NCBI GenBank assembly: GCA_934569045.1
Contig: CAKTJX010000020.1
Coordinates: 1 to 43,630, forward strand
Direction: 5' to 3'
Length of the DNA: 43,630 nt
DNA from: an uncultured Oscillospiraceae bacterium
GTDB taxonomy: Bacteria; Bacillota; Clostridia; Oscillospirales; Oscillospiraceae
The number at the start of each line of letters is the position of its first letter. Position 1 is the first letter of the stretch. The position numbers were made by a program, and so were the translations under genes. The notes under the pieces are model-generated. The model did not search any database. It saw only the letters and a program-made list of their open reading frames with translations, and was not told the origin of the DNA. Positions 7,201 to 13,254 of this stretch are shown here, piece after piece.

Positions 7201-9201
7201 ATCTTCATCGTAAATCCCGCGGAGAATTTCAAATCCAGATTGATTTCCTGGGTCGTTTAAGCTGTCCTTCAGTGTGATTGGGTTTCCCTCGGTTCCGCTG
7301 GCGGAGGAACAGGTTATGACATTTTCATAATAGCAGTTTCCTTCGCCATCCGCGGTGATTTTTCCGTATTTCTTTTGGACAGTCAGATCCATGTCCAATT
7401 TCTTTACAACCAAATTGCCGAACCCCGGGAATTCAAGATCCTGCTGATCATCCGTTCCGGTCCTTCCCACGGTTCCATACAAATAGAAGCCGCCCTGAAT
7501 GGAGCCTTTGGAATTCCAGATTCCTTCGGTATAGGAAAAGCGCAGGGTATCCCCCTCAATAGCGTAAGTACCGGTTTTCACATTGTTTCGGTTGTAAATA
7601 TCACCGGCGGCGGCCATGGCTGCGTGGAAGCCCTGGGGAATGGGACTGTAAACCGCCTGCATGCTGGAATTCCCTTCCGAAGAAAAGCTGTACTCAAAGT
7701 AGAACCGAATAGAGGCTCCTTCCGTCACAACCGTTCCGGGTGCAATATCCTGATATGTTCCATCCCCCCGGGCCACACCCAATTTTTCCAGCAGGATTCG
7801 GTTGTTGACAGTCAGATCAATGGGGTCAGCGTCATCCGTTTGTTCGTTGGATTCCTGCTCCTCTGTCTTCGGCAGCTCCTTGCCCTCTTCTGTCTCAGCA
7901 CTTGCGGCAGGCGGAAGCAGAGAACCCTCCCCGTCCTCGGAGCCTTCCTCGTTATCTCCCTGACCGGCATCTGGAGTCTCTGTTGGGTCTGCCGACTCTG
8001 CCTGCTCCTGCGTGGGTTCCGCAGCGTCTGCCGATGCCGTGTAGGTCTTGCAGGCATCGGTCACATCAATCCAGTGATGAACACTCTGCGCCGCAACAGA
8101 CTGCACAGCCACGGTGCCAGAGACATCTCCGCAGATCACGCGCAGCGTTTCCCCGCCGTCACAGACAATGCCGCCGGTGCCGTCAAAGAATACAATATCT
8201 CCCGGCTGCGCGTCCTCCGCGCTGCCCTGCCACAGCCAGGCGGAACCGGCGCATTCCGCCAGCATGGCGGAAATGCCGGCACGCTGGGGCGCTACATATT
8301 CCGGCACACCGCCGTACCGCAGGCAGTAGGCCAGGAACATCCCATCCCAGGGCCCATAGGGGTCCCCGTAGGCAGCGCCATAGCGGGTATAGCCATGGCG
8401 GACGCCGTCCGCGTCCACCGTAAAGTTCCGGCTGCTTTCCGTATAGCCCAGCTGGGCGGCAGCTACGGCGGCGAGGTCGGAGCTCCAGATCCCTGTACCG
8501 GGGCAGCCCGCATTCTCCTGCCACTGTTCGGCGGTTTCCACATCGGCGTTCAAGTCCACCAGGCAGCTTTCGCTGTGGGTGTGCTCCGGCAGAGTACACA
8601 CCAAAACCGATTCCCGGCAGGAATCGGTATGGGCGTGGGCCGCCGGTTCCTGGGTCTCCTCCGTACAGATCAGAACCGTTTCCTGCTCCCAGCAGTCATC
8701 GGTATGCTCGTGGATCTGCCGGGTGCAGATCAAAGTGTTTTCCGCTGTATAGCAATCCTCCGTGTGGGTATGCGCCTCCAGCGTACAAGTCAGACTGCCA
8801 TCCTCTTCATAGCAGTCTTTCGCATGCGCATGGGGCTCCTGCTGGCAGGTCAGATGGGATTCCTCCTGGTAGCAGCTTTCATCATGGGTATGGACTTCTT
8901 CCGCGCATAGAAGATGCGGGGTTTCCTCATAGCATTCCGGTCCGTGGACATGGCCGGTGTATTCCGGCTGGCCCTCCTCCATGCCGCAGAGATATCTTTC
9001 CTCAAAGCACGCTTCGCTATGGGTATGCTCCTCTATCCCGCAGATGGCGTCAGAGGTTGCGGAAATCCCGGTCTGGTGCAGCTGCCAGAAGACAGCGCAC
9101 ACCGTCACGGCGGACAGCACAACAAGCCCCGTCAGAAATTGCCTGGTGCGGCGGTGCCTGACGCGGCTTTCTTCCAGTTTTTCTTGGGTGATATCCTTCA
9201 T
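4216..9201 (-). CDS. Giant LPKTG pilus-tip adhesin with HxH/Cys repeats and CHAP-like domain
   Basis: This 1661-aa surface protein has these parts in order. A basic N-terminus precedes a signal-anchor helix (about 21-41). Eight short repeats at about 54-213 each carry H-x-H-x3-C (for example VHTHDESC, AHTHTEDC) alternating with L-x-C, and look like metal-binding knuckles. A CHAP/NlpC-like fold at about 238-380 (AAVAAAQLGY, YGDPYGPWDGMFLAYC, PGDIVFFD) has Asp286 where active relatives have the catalytic Cys, and lacks the usual His before GIV. An acidic Glu/Asp/Thr linker covers about 390-460. A long run of beta-sandwich adhesin modules follows, then two Cna_B-type domains (about 1395-1600), LPKTGG at 1624, a membrane helix and KRRNEK. 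Its length and position ahead of the backbone pilin fit a tip adhesin. AGGAGG precedes ATG 9201. The binding target is unknown. Confidence 0.88.
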   Translation of the reverse strand: MKDITQEKLEESRVRHRRTRQFLTGLVVLSAVTVCAVFWQLHQTGISATSDAICGIEEHTHSEACFEERYLCGMEEGQPEYTGHVHGPECYEETPHLLCAEEVHTHDESCYQEESHLTCQQEPHAHAKDCYEEDGSLTCTLEAHTHTEDCYTAENTLICTRQIHEHTDDCWEQETVLICTEETQEPAAHAHTDSCRESVLVCTLPEHTHSESCLVDLNADVETAEQWQENAGCPGTGIWSSDLAAVAAAQLGYTESSRNFTVDADGVRHGYTRYGAAYGDPYGPWDGMFLAYCLRYGGVPEYVAPQRAGISAMLAECAGSAWLWQGSAEDAQPGDIVFFDGTGGIVCDGGETLRVICGDVSGTVAVQSVAAQSVHHWIDVTDACKTYTASADAAEPTQEQAESADPTETPDAGQGDNEEGSEDGEGSLLPPAASAETEEGKELPKTEEQESNEQTDDADPIDLTVNNRILLEKLGVARGDGTYQDIAPGTVVTEGASIRFYFEYSFSSEGNSSMQAVYSPIPQGFHAAMAAAGDIYNRNNVKTGTYAIEGDTLRFSYTEGIWNSKGSIQGGFYLYGTVGRTGTDDQQDLEFPGFGNLVVKKLDMDLTVQKKYGKITADGEGNCYYENVITCSSASGTEGNPITLKDSLNDPGNQSGFEILRGIYDEDVDIRITKNGQSYSLQPGQYALNQDDPENPYFVLEELPALEAGEKYEIRYRVKIPPKSFDSITGWSRLYNTARGYVDGALLGQSTAYSTFPANMELKKNWSYDSTTGRIAWTISVRNPLGGNAYALAGYKISDPGIQGLNVIGDITLYGGEVKAGRELAAISPADFLQNGYTFPALLPTYQYYYFRFETEVPAGDGNPSIPNTVYMDRGNQHLQAGTTAVIDADQWGLVKRSQGAVVNGTAYWTISAVNSTGALKFTLRDEILNAVEGGSEFPDSHYALASELQYCLTHNGLQLLMVDGTTQNYQALDEVHYYDGDGNSVSPDDTATHVRSFEFVFRSQGVPVKAITFTGYPTHAETSQVGLGHTYTYVNRAQINNSGFSSDNTTYHNTGVLDKMVSTDGVTFGKDVTVNYPSRANGSVTVTYRVELHTSEGESGELRVQDQLPTGCGFQPGSVRLFVEDVSTSDGAPGTISTDYDAQAHTVTFRIAGYNPDGTAHKLSVLYSVTICPSTDARWNDLSLGSMEYKNTITWGEHTSSAKATMQREVKVLDKRVEPKADQQVQYTVYINLENKFFCDAASGQIQEYLVLEDKLDLPPNVTLSDLNAVLLSDTIKLYYYDYDSTSNQVHYSVEVPRQLYKIEKDPSCFLKLSVPNGTAMVLQYTCSMQTTIQDLQITNSISLVGQNYKATSNQYSVQNSVAVAFSTELSLHKVDSFSRFPLADAVFEIERYDKDKNAWVHHLYPEEEADNTGVFRIGISVIDDGKSLQPDTLYRILEKKAPSGYKLDKNPRYVLFYSSSFDDGLLKAAGMTKTQAEGKLGEATVRRDEITGSGSHDALDMDIENQPEKLTIQKLWLDPNNRPFDTAPIDEPITVQLKRRTDQPQDPVVRTIQLGPDNDWTASFDLGDGENRLPAVDETGNPCLYYVEEQALQPNWKVSYTNNGGIQTGTIVIQNRVYAYELPKTGGVGTGRLYGLGLCLACISIGGLLYTHQKRRNEK

Positions 9202-9211
9202 AGGGAACCTC

Positions 9212-9796
9212 CTATCTGGGAAGGATGTCGGTCCATTGGATAGCCAGGGGCCAAATTTTCAGGAGGACTTTTCCGATGACCTGCTCCTGGGCAACGCAGC
9301 CTATGACGGTGCTGCGGCTGTCGATGGAAGTCGCCCGGTGGTCACCCAGCACAAAATAGTGGCTCTCCGGCACCTGATAGGGAAATTCGATGCTGCATTC
9401 CCCCAAAGCTTTTTCGTCTACATAGGGCTCCTCCAGGAGTTCTCCATTGACACTGACATTGCCCTGGGCATCCATCGACACAACATCTCCCGGGAAGGCC
9501 ACGACCCGCTTTAACAGCAGCTTATTCTGCCAGGAAAAACCGATCAGGTCGCCGGTTTTCAGTCGGTCCGTCTTCCAAAGCAGCAAAATATCCCCATCCT
9601 CCAGGGCAGGACTCATACTGTCACCGGAAACCCGCAAAACCGGCAGGAACAGGGTCGCGAGAATGGCTGCCGCGGCGGCAACAACAATCAAAATTCCGAC
9701 TGTACTCCCCAATATCTGCCGGAAACGCTGTTTGCGGGCAATGCGGTGGCGCTCCTGCGAGATTTCCTCCAGGGATGGAATCTGCGGGGAAGCCAT
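9212..9796 (-). CDS. Type I signal peptidase of the pilus operon
   Basis: This 194-aa S26 family peptidase has one N-terminal membrane helix (about 30-52). The catalytic Ser60 lies in RVSGDSMSP, Lys96 in LLLKRVVAFPGD, and the conserved GDHRATSIDSR box follows later. Both catalytic residues are present, so it should be active, unlike the pseudo-enzyme SipA of some streptococcal pilus islands. Its placement 10 bp ahead of the tip adhesin suggests dedicated processing of pilin precursors or an assembly-helper role. Its ATG overlaps the previous stop as TAATG. The general function is well supported; the dedication to pilins is inferred from context. Confidence 0.92.
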   Translation of the reverse strand: MASPQIPSLEEISQERHRIARKQRFRQILGSTVGILIVVAAAAAILATLFLPVLRVSGDSMSPALEDGDILLLWKTDRLKTGDLIGFSWQNKLLLKRVVAFPGDVVSMDAQGNVSVNGELLEEPYVDEKALGECSIEFPYQVPESHYFVLGDHRATSIDSRSTVIGCVAQEQVIGKVLLKIWPLAIQWTDILPR

Positions 9797-10302
9797 TACC
9801 GGTGCACCTCTTCCGCGGGCTCACTGCCGCGATAGCTTAGGAAAAGCTCCCCGACCTTCTTTTCAAAGGAATCCCACCGGGCGCGGGTTTCCTCTTCTGT
9901 TTTTTGCTTCAGGGCCGTACACTCGGCCTCCACCTGGCGGCAGGTCTGCTCAGCTGCGGAGGTGATCTCCGCTGCTTTGGCATGCGCTTCCGATACAATG
10001 GTCTCTGCCTGGCTGCGGGCATCCGCAAGGATTTTCTCCGACATTGCTTCCGCGCTGCCGCAGCTGAGGCGGACGGATTCCAAATACTGATCCGCCGCGG
10101 CCTGGGCCGCTGTGAAAACCTGATTGAGCTCCATTGCCGCCTCCGCAATGGAGCCCGCCTGCTCGATGTGCAGAGATCTGTCCGCAAGCTGATCCTTCAG
10201 AGCCTGGTTCGACTCCTGGAGCTCGGTTTCCCGCCGCTTCAGCTCATAAATAATTTCAACCAATTCTCCGCGGCTCATATGCCGCAGTTCCTTATCCGCC
10301 AT
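9796..10302 (-). CDS. Cytosolic coiled-coil protein, first gene of the pilus operon
   Basis: This 168-aa protein has no signal peptide or membrane segment. After a short N-terminal block (MSRGELVEIIYELKRRE) it is almost entirely Ala/Glu/Gln/Lys-rich helix (about 15-150) with heptad-like spacing, so a coiled coil is expected. It recalls DivIVA-type or apolipoprotein-like helical proteins, but I do not recognise a defined family. It is the promoter-proximal gene of the operon and is translationally coupled (TAATG) to the signal peptidase, so a role in positioning or regulating pilus assembly is a reasonable but unproven guess. The ribosome-binding site GGAATGGAG precedes ATG 10302. Confidence 0.82.
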   Translation of the reverse strand: MADKELRHMSRGELVEIIYELKRRETELQESNQALKDQLADRSLHIEQAGSIAEAAMELNQVFTAAQAAADQYLESVRLSCGSAEAMSEKILADARSQAETIVSEAHAKAAEITSAAEQTCRQVEAECTALKQKTEEETRARWDSFEKKVGELFLSYRGSEPAEEVHR

Positions 10303-10342
10303 AAAACTCCATTCCTTTCCGGAAATTGGTTTTTCTCACAAG

Positions 10343-10371
10343 AGTATACCAAAAACAGCAAGAAAATGCAA
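10343..10371 (-). promoter_or_regulatory. Sigma-A-like promoter of the pilus operon
   Basis: Read on the minus strand: -35 TTGCAT, 17-nt spacer, -10 TATACT. It ends about 40 bp before the first ATG (10302). No other promoter this good is visible inside the operon, so the seven genes probably share it. Confidence 0.8.
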
Positions 10372-10447
10372 TAGATAGGATTACATTTTGTTTCTTTTTG
10401 CATTTACATTATAATATTTATTTGATATTTGTCTCATAATTTGATTG

Positions 10448-10487
10448 ACAAAAAAGTCAGCCGGAAGGCCTTACACCTTCCGGCTGA
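10448..10487 (-). terminator. Terminator of the threonine aldolase gene
   Basis: A perfect 12-bp inverted repeat (10457-10468 and 10476-10487) is followed on the minus strand by CTTTTTTG. It lies 10 bp beyond the aldolase stop. Confidence 0.92.
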
Positions 10488-10497
10488 ACGAATAATC

Positions 10498-11550
10498 TTA
10501 AATGCTTTTTTCCTTCAGAATTTTCTCCAGATCCGCGCAGAGGGAATCTACATTTTCCTGTCTGGTCGCCCAGCTGGTGCAGAAACGCACGGCACGATGG
10601 GTGTCATCCACGCGGCACTGTTCCGAGAAGACATAGGTCTTCGCCAGCTCCGAAAGCACCTGGTCCGGCAGAATGGGGAAAATCTGATTGGTCACACCCG
10701 GAACCAGCATGGGAACCTGGCAGGCACGCAGGCAGGCACGAATCTGATCCGCCATGGCATCGGCATGCCGGGAAATGCTGAAATAGAGGTCATCTTCAAA
10801 CAGTGTTTCAAACTGGATGCCCAGCAGTCTGCCCTTTGCCAGCATCCCGCCATGCTGCTTGATGAGATAGCGGAAATCCTCCTTCAGCGCGTTGTTGGCA
10901 ATGACAACCGCCTCCCCGAACAGTGCGCCAACCTTGGTTCCGCCGATGTAAAACACATCACACAGCCGGGCCAGGTCGGCCATGGTTACGTCGTTCCCAG
11001 CAGCCTCCAGTCCATAGCCCAGCCGGGCCCCATCTACAAACAGGTAGAGCCCCAGCTCCCGGCAGACGCAGGACAGCTCTTCCAGCTCACGCCGGGAATA
11101 CAAGGTGCCAAGCTCTGTGGGATTGGAGAGATAGACCATTTTCGGCTGTACCGTGTGCTCAAAGCTCTCATCCGCCCGATGGGCCAGAACCGCTGTGCGG
11201 ACCTGCTTGGCCGTGATCTTCCCTTCCGAACCGGGAAGCCACAGCACCTTGTGTCCGGTAGCTTCAATGGCACCGGTTTCGTGGACATTGATATGGGCGG
11301 TTTCCGCGCCGATGACCCCCTGATGGGGCCGCAGCGCCGCCGCAATCACCGTCAGATTGGTCTGGGTTCCGCCTACCAGGAAATGGACGGCCAGTGTTTC
11401 ATCCTTGCAGAGCCGACGGATTTTTTCCGCGGCCCGGGCACAGTGGGAATCCATGCCGTAGCCGGGGGTCTGCTCGAAATTGGTGCGTGCCATGGCCTCC
11501 AGAATTTTCGGATGGCAGCCCTCACTGTAATCATTGTTGAAATAAATCAT
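10498..11550 (-). CDS. ltaE: Low-specificity L-threonine aldolase
   Basis: This 350-aa fold-type I PLP enzyme cleaves L-threonine or allo-threonine to glycine and acetaldehyde. The PLP lysine is Lys206 in YIGGTKVGALFG. Family blocks include NNDYSEGCHP, FLVGGTQTNL, the Asp of LFVDGARLGYG and ETAHINVHETGA. The length is normal. I chose ATG 11550 because GAGG lies 8 nt upstream; an in-frame GTG three codons earlier (11559) overlaps that Shine-Dalgarno sequence. The gene is monocistronic, with its own promoter and terminator, and is divergent from spoIIID. Beta-eliminating lyases share the fold, so exact substrate preference is not proven. Confidence 0.92.
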   Translation of the reverse strand: MIYFNNDYSEGCHPKILEAMARTNFEQTPGYGMDSHCARAAEKIRRLCKDETLAVHFLVGGTQTNLTVIAAALRPHQGVIGAETAHINVHETGAIEATGHKVLWLPGSEGKITAKQVRTAVLAHRADESFEHTVQPKMVYLSNPTELGTLYSRRELEELSCVCRELGLYLFVDGARLGYGLEAAGNDVTMADLARLCDVFYIGGTKVGALFGEAVVIANNALKEDFRYLIKQHGGMLAKGRLLGIQFETLFEDDLYFSISRHADAMADQIRACLRACQVPMLVPGVTNQIFPILPDQVLSELAKTYVFSEQCRVDDTHRAVRFCTSWATRQENVDSLCADLEKILKEKSI

Positions 11551-11576
11551 TTCAGACACCTCGTTTCTTTTCCCCT

Positions 11577-11605
11577 ATTTTAGAGCGTTTCTACGCCCCT
11601 GTCAA
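11577..11605 (-). promoter_or_regulatory. Promoter of ltaE
   Basis: On the minus strand: TTGACA, 17-nt spacer, TAAAAT. The -35 lies in GTCAAGTTTGAC (11601-11612), whose outer arms also give a TTGACA on the plus strand facing spoIIID, so the two divergent -35 elements almost touch. Confidence 0.8.
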
Positions 11606-11687
11606 GTTTGACATATCCCGGAAGTTCCCGGAATATCTTTGGAAAGAGGGTCCGAAGGATCTGACAAAGCCATCGGAGGGGAGCGCC

Positions 11688-11936
11688 GTGAAAGAAGACA
11701 TGGAGAAACGAGCCTGTGACCTGGCCGTCTACCTGATCGAAACAGGAGCTACCGTGCGGGCTGCCGCCCAGCATTTCGGCATATCGAAATCGACTGTACA
11801 CAAGGATCTGACCCAGCGGCTTCGGAAAAACCATTATCCGCTCTATTTGCAGGCTCGGGTGGTTCTGGACCGCAACAAAGAGCAGCGGCATATCCGGGGC
11901 GGTATGGCGACCCGGCGAAAATACAAAGGGGTTTAA
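11688..11936 (+). CDS. spoIIID: Stage III sporulation transcription factor SpoIIID
   Basis: This 82-aa DNA-binding protein carries the SpoIIID signature ATVRAAAQHFGISKSTVHKDL (helix-turn-helix, about residues 21-41) and the C-terminal RHIRGGMATRRKYK block. SpoIIID switches mother-cell gene expression from sigma-E to sigma-K during sporulation. The start is GTG 11688, six bases after GGAGGGG. Its presence implies a spore-former. It stands alone between ltaE and rlmH, away from the mbl/spoIIQ neighbourhood it has in Bacillus. I could not define a sigma-E-type promoter with confidence; the upstream region does contain a direct repeat of TCCCGGAA. Confidence 0.96.
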   Translation: MKEDMEKRACDLAVYLIETGATVRAAAQHFGISKSTVHKDLTQRLRKNHYPLYLQARVVLDRNKEQRHIRGGMATRRKYKGV

Positions 11937-12088
11937 AGATCATCCACATCCTGAACAGGTTCTTCCAGGGGCTGTTCGGGCAGGCCTGTATAGCTGCCCT
12001 GGGGATCTGTCTGGATGGACCCGGAAAGGCCGCCCTCCGGGGGCAGAAACAGCGGCGGAAATTCCGGCAGCTTCGGCTTCTTTTTCAT
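11933..12088 (-). CDS. 51-aa proline-rich acidic small protein
   Basis: The start ATG at 12088 has AGGAGG with 7-nt spacing; a second ATG two codons upstream (12094) abuts that site and is less likely. The product begins MKKKPKLPEFPPLFLPPEGG and ends with an acidic tail EEPVQDVDDL, is rich in Pro, Glu and Gly, and has no membrane segment. It is convergent with spoIIID, and the two stop codons overlap by 4 bp (11933-11936). I do not recognise a family. The strong ribosome-binding site and non-random composition support it as a real gene. Confidence 0.65.
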   Translation of the reverse strand: MKKKPKLPEFPPLFLPPEGGLSGSIQTDPQGSYTGLPEQPLEEPVQDVDDL

Positions 12089-12139
12089 AAACATTCCTCC
12101 TGTAGGAAGCTTTCCCCCATTTTCAAAAAGGATACGCTA

Positions 12140-12168
12140 TTGCCTTCGTTTTGGGAGTATGATATGAT
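12140..12168 (+). promoter_or_regulatory. Promoter of rlmH
   Basis: TTGCCT, 17-nt spacer, TATGAT, 24 bp before the rlmH ATG. The ribosome-binding site is AAAGGGGGC. Confidence 0.8.
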
Positions 12169-12192
12169 AAGAAAAACAAAGGGGGCAGAAAA

Positions 12193-12675
12193 ATGTTTGA
12201 AATTACCCTGATCACCATGGGAAAGCTGAAGGAAAAATTCTATATTTCCGCCGCGCAGGAATACGCCAAGCGTCTGTCCGGTTACTGCCGGTTTACGCTG
12301 CTGGAGCTGCCGGAATACCGTCTGCCGGAAAATCCAAGCGCCGCTGAGATCACGGCAGGGCTGGAAAAAGAGGCAGAGGATATTCTTTCCAGAATCCCAA
12401 AGGGTGCCTGGTTCTGTGTATTCACCCCGGAGGGGAAAACCCTAAGCAGCGAAGCCTTTGCCGAAAAGCTGGCCTCTGTAAAGCTTTCCGGGAAGAGCAG
12501 CGCCTGCTTTCTCATCGGCTCCTCCTTCGGAATGGCGCAGCGCGTAAAGGACCGGGCAGGCTTTCGGCTCTCTATGGGCCCCATGACCTTTCCCCACCAC
12601 CTTGCAAGAATCATGGTGCTGGAGCAGCTCTACCGGGCCGAAGCCATCCAGGCCGGGAGCCGATACCACAAGTGA
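12193..12675 (+). CDS. rlmH: 23S rRNA (pseudouridine1915-N3)-methyltransferase RlmH
   Basis: This 160-aa SPOUT-class methyltransferase methylates pseudouridine 1915 in helix 69 of 23S rRNA, in the assembled ribosome. The trefoil-knot SAM site is visible in the LIGSSFGMAQRVKDRA segment (about 113-128). The C-terminal LSMGPMTFPHHLARIMVLEQLYRA and the final RYHK are near-invariant in the family. Length is typical (about 155-160 aa). It is monocistronic, and the hairpin chain begins only about 20 bp past its stop. Confidence 0.97.
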   Translation: MFEITLITMGKLKEKFYISAAQEYAKRLSGYCRFTLLELPEYRLPENPSAAEITAGLEKEAEDILSRIPKGAWFCVFTPEGKTLSSEAFAEKLASVKLSGKSSACFLIGSSFGMAQRVKDRAGFRLSMGPMTFPHHLARIMVLEQLYRAEAIQAGSRYHK

Positions 12676-12695
12676 TGCGTGTCCATTCGTACACA

Positions 12696-12858
12696 GTGAA
12701 ATCCAGCCTGGGGCTGGGTGAAATCTGTCTTTCGACAGGTGAAATCCAATCGAGGATTGAACAAAATCACCCCTTTGGGGTGGATATGGTGTCCCTGCGG
12801 GACGAAAATAAAAGGGCGTACTGCATTGGTGGTACGCCCTATCTCATATATGTGAAAT
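12696..12858. repeat. Chain of short hairpins joined by GTGAAAT linkers
   Basis: Six small stem-loops follow one another: 12703-12717 (6-bp stem), 12725-12738 (5 bp), 12747-12759 (5 bp), 12768-12782 (6 bp), 12791-12803 (5 bp) and 12814-12839 (8 bp). Exact GTGAAAT precedes the first three (12696, 12718, 12739) and follows the last (12852). The other linkers are AACAAAAT, GATATGG and GAAAATAAAA, which look like decayed copies. The stems differ in sequence while the linkers are conserved, so selection appears to act on structure. No ORF fits. The segment fills the gap between rlmH and the PadR promoter. The strand of any transcript is unknown. The 8-bp hairpin could also act as a minus-strand terminator (TTTTATTTTC follows it). 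Confidence 0.75.
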
Positions 12859-12877
12859 ACCTTGACAGGTGAGGTAT
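12857..12877. promoter_or_regulatory. Candidate PadR operator
   Basis: The inverted repeat ATACCT-N9-AGGTAT straddles the -35 element of the padR promoter. PadR regulators commonly bind dyads in their own promoters, so autoregulation is likely. The assignment is inferred from position and symmetry. Confidence 0.5.
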
Positions 12878-12890
12878 ATCGTGATAAAAT
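12862..12890 (+). promoter_or_regulatory. Promoter of the padR-HAAS operon
   Basis: TTGACA, 17-nt spacer, TAAAAT. It ends 25 bp before the ATG at 12916 and excludes translation from the in-frame TTG at 12862. Confidence 0.85.
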
Positions 12891-12915
12891 TGCTGCAAGA
12901 AAGGTGGTGCGGGAG

Positions 12916-13254
12916 ATGTCCATTGCCGGAGATTTGATCCGAGGGCACACAGACGCGATTATCCTGGCCCGTCTGCTGCAATCAGACAGCTACGGATACG
13001 AAATCAATAAAACCATCTCCACCATGACCGGCGGAAAATTTGAACTGAAGGAGGCCACGCTCTATACCGCCTTCAAGCGGCTGGAGGAGCTGGATTATAT
13101 CCGCTCCTACTGGGGCGATCAGGGCAGCGGCGCGCGGCGGCGGTACTACTCCATCACCCCCGAAGGGCGGGAGGCCTGCCATCGGCTGCAGCTGGAATGG
13201 TTGGAAACCAAGGAAATTATGGATCGACTGTTGGAAGGAAAGATGCCAAAATGA
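12916..13254 (+). CDS. PadR family transcriptional regulator
   Basis: This 112-aa winged-helix repressor has the PadR core DAIILARLLQSDSYGYEINKTI (about 12-33), the recognition region KEATLYTAFKRLEELDYI and the wing RRRYYSITPEGREA. The short helical C-terminus fits a small PadR-s1 type protein. The ATG at 12916 follows AAGGTGG with suitable spacing. It overlaps the next gene by ATGA, a typical arrangement in which PadR controls a HAAS-domain membrane protein. The inducing signal is unknown; envelope stress or cell state is common for such pairs. Confidence 0.93.
   Translation: MSIAGDLIRGHTDAIILARLLQSDSYGYEINKTISTMTGGKFELKEATLYTAFKRLEELDYIRSYWGDQGSGARRRYYSITPEGREACHRLQLEWLETKEIMDRLLEGKMPK

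Noticed and set aside
10923..11216. Small plus-strand ORF inside the threonine aldolase gene
   Set aside because: It is a shadow of the strongly conserved aldolase coding sequence.
12814..12839. Hairpin as a plus-strand terminator of rlmH
   Set aside because: No T-run follows on the plus strand. The T-rich side is on the minus strand, where no gene ends, so I kept it as part of the hairpin chain.
12696..12858. CRISPR array
   Set aside because: The conserved unit is only 7 nt and the variable segments are self-complementary stems of 13-26 nt. No cas genes are present.
12862..12915. Upstream TTG start for the PadR gene
   Set aside because: It coincides with the -35 box and would precede the transcription start. 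ATG 12916 has a proper ribosome-binding site.
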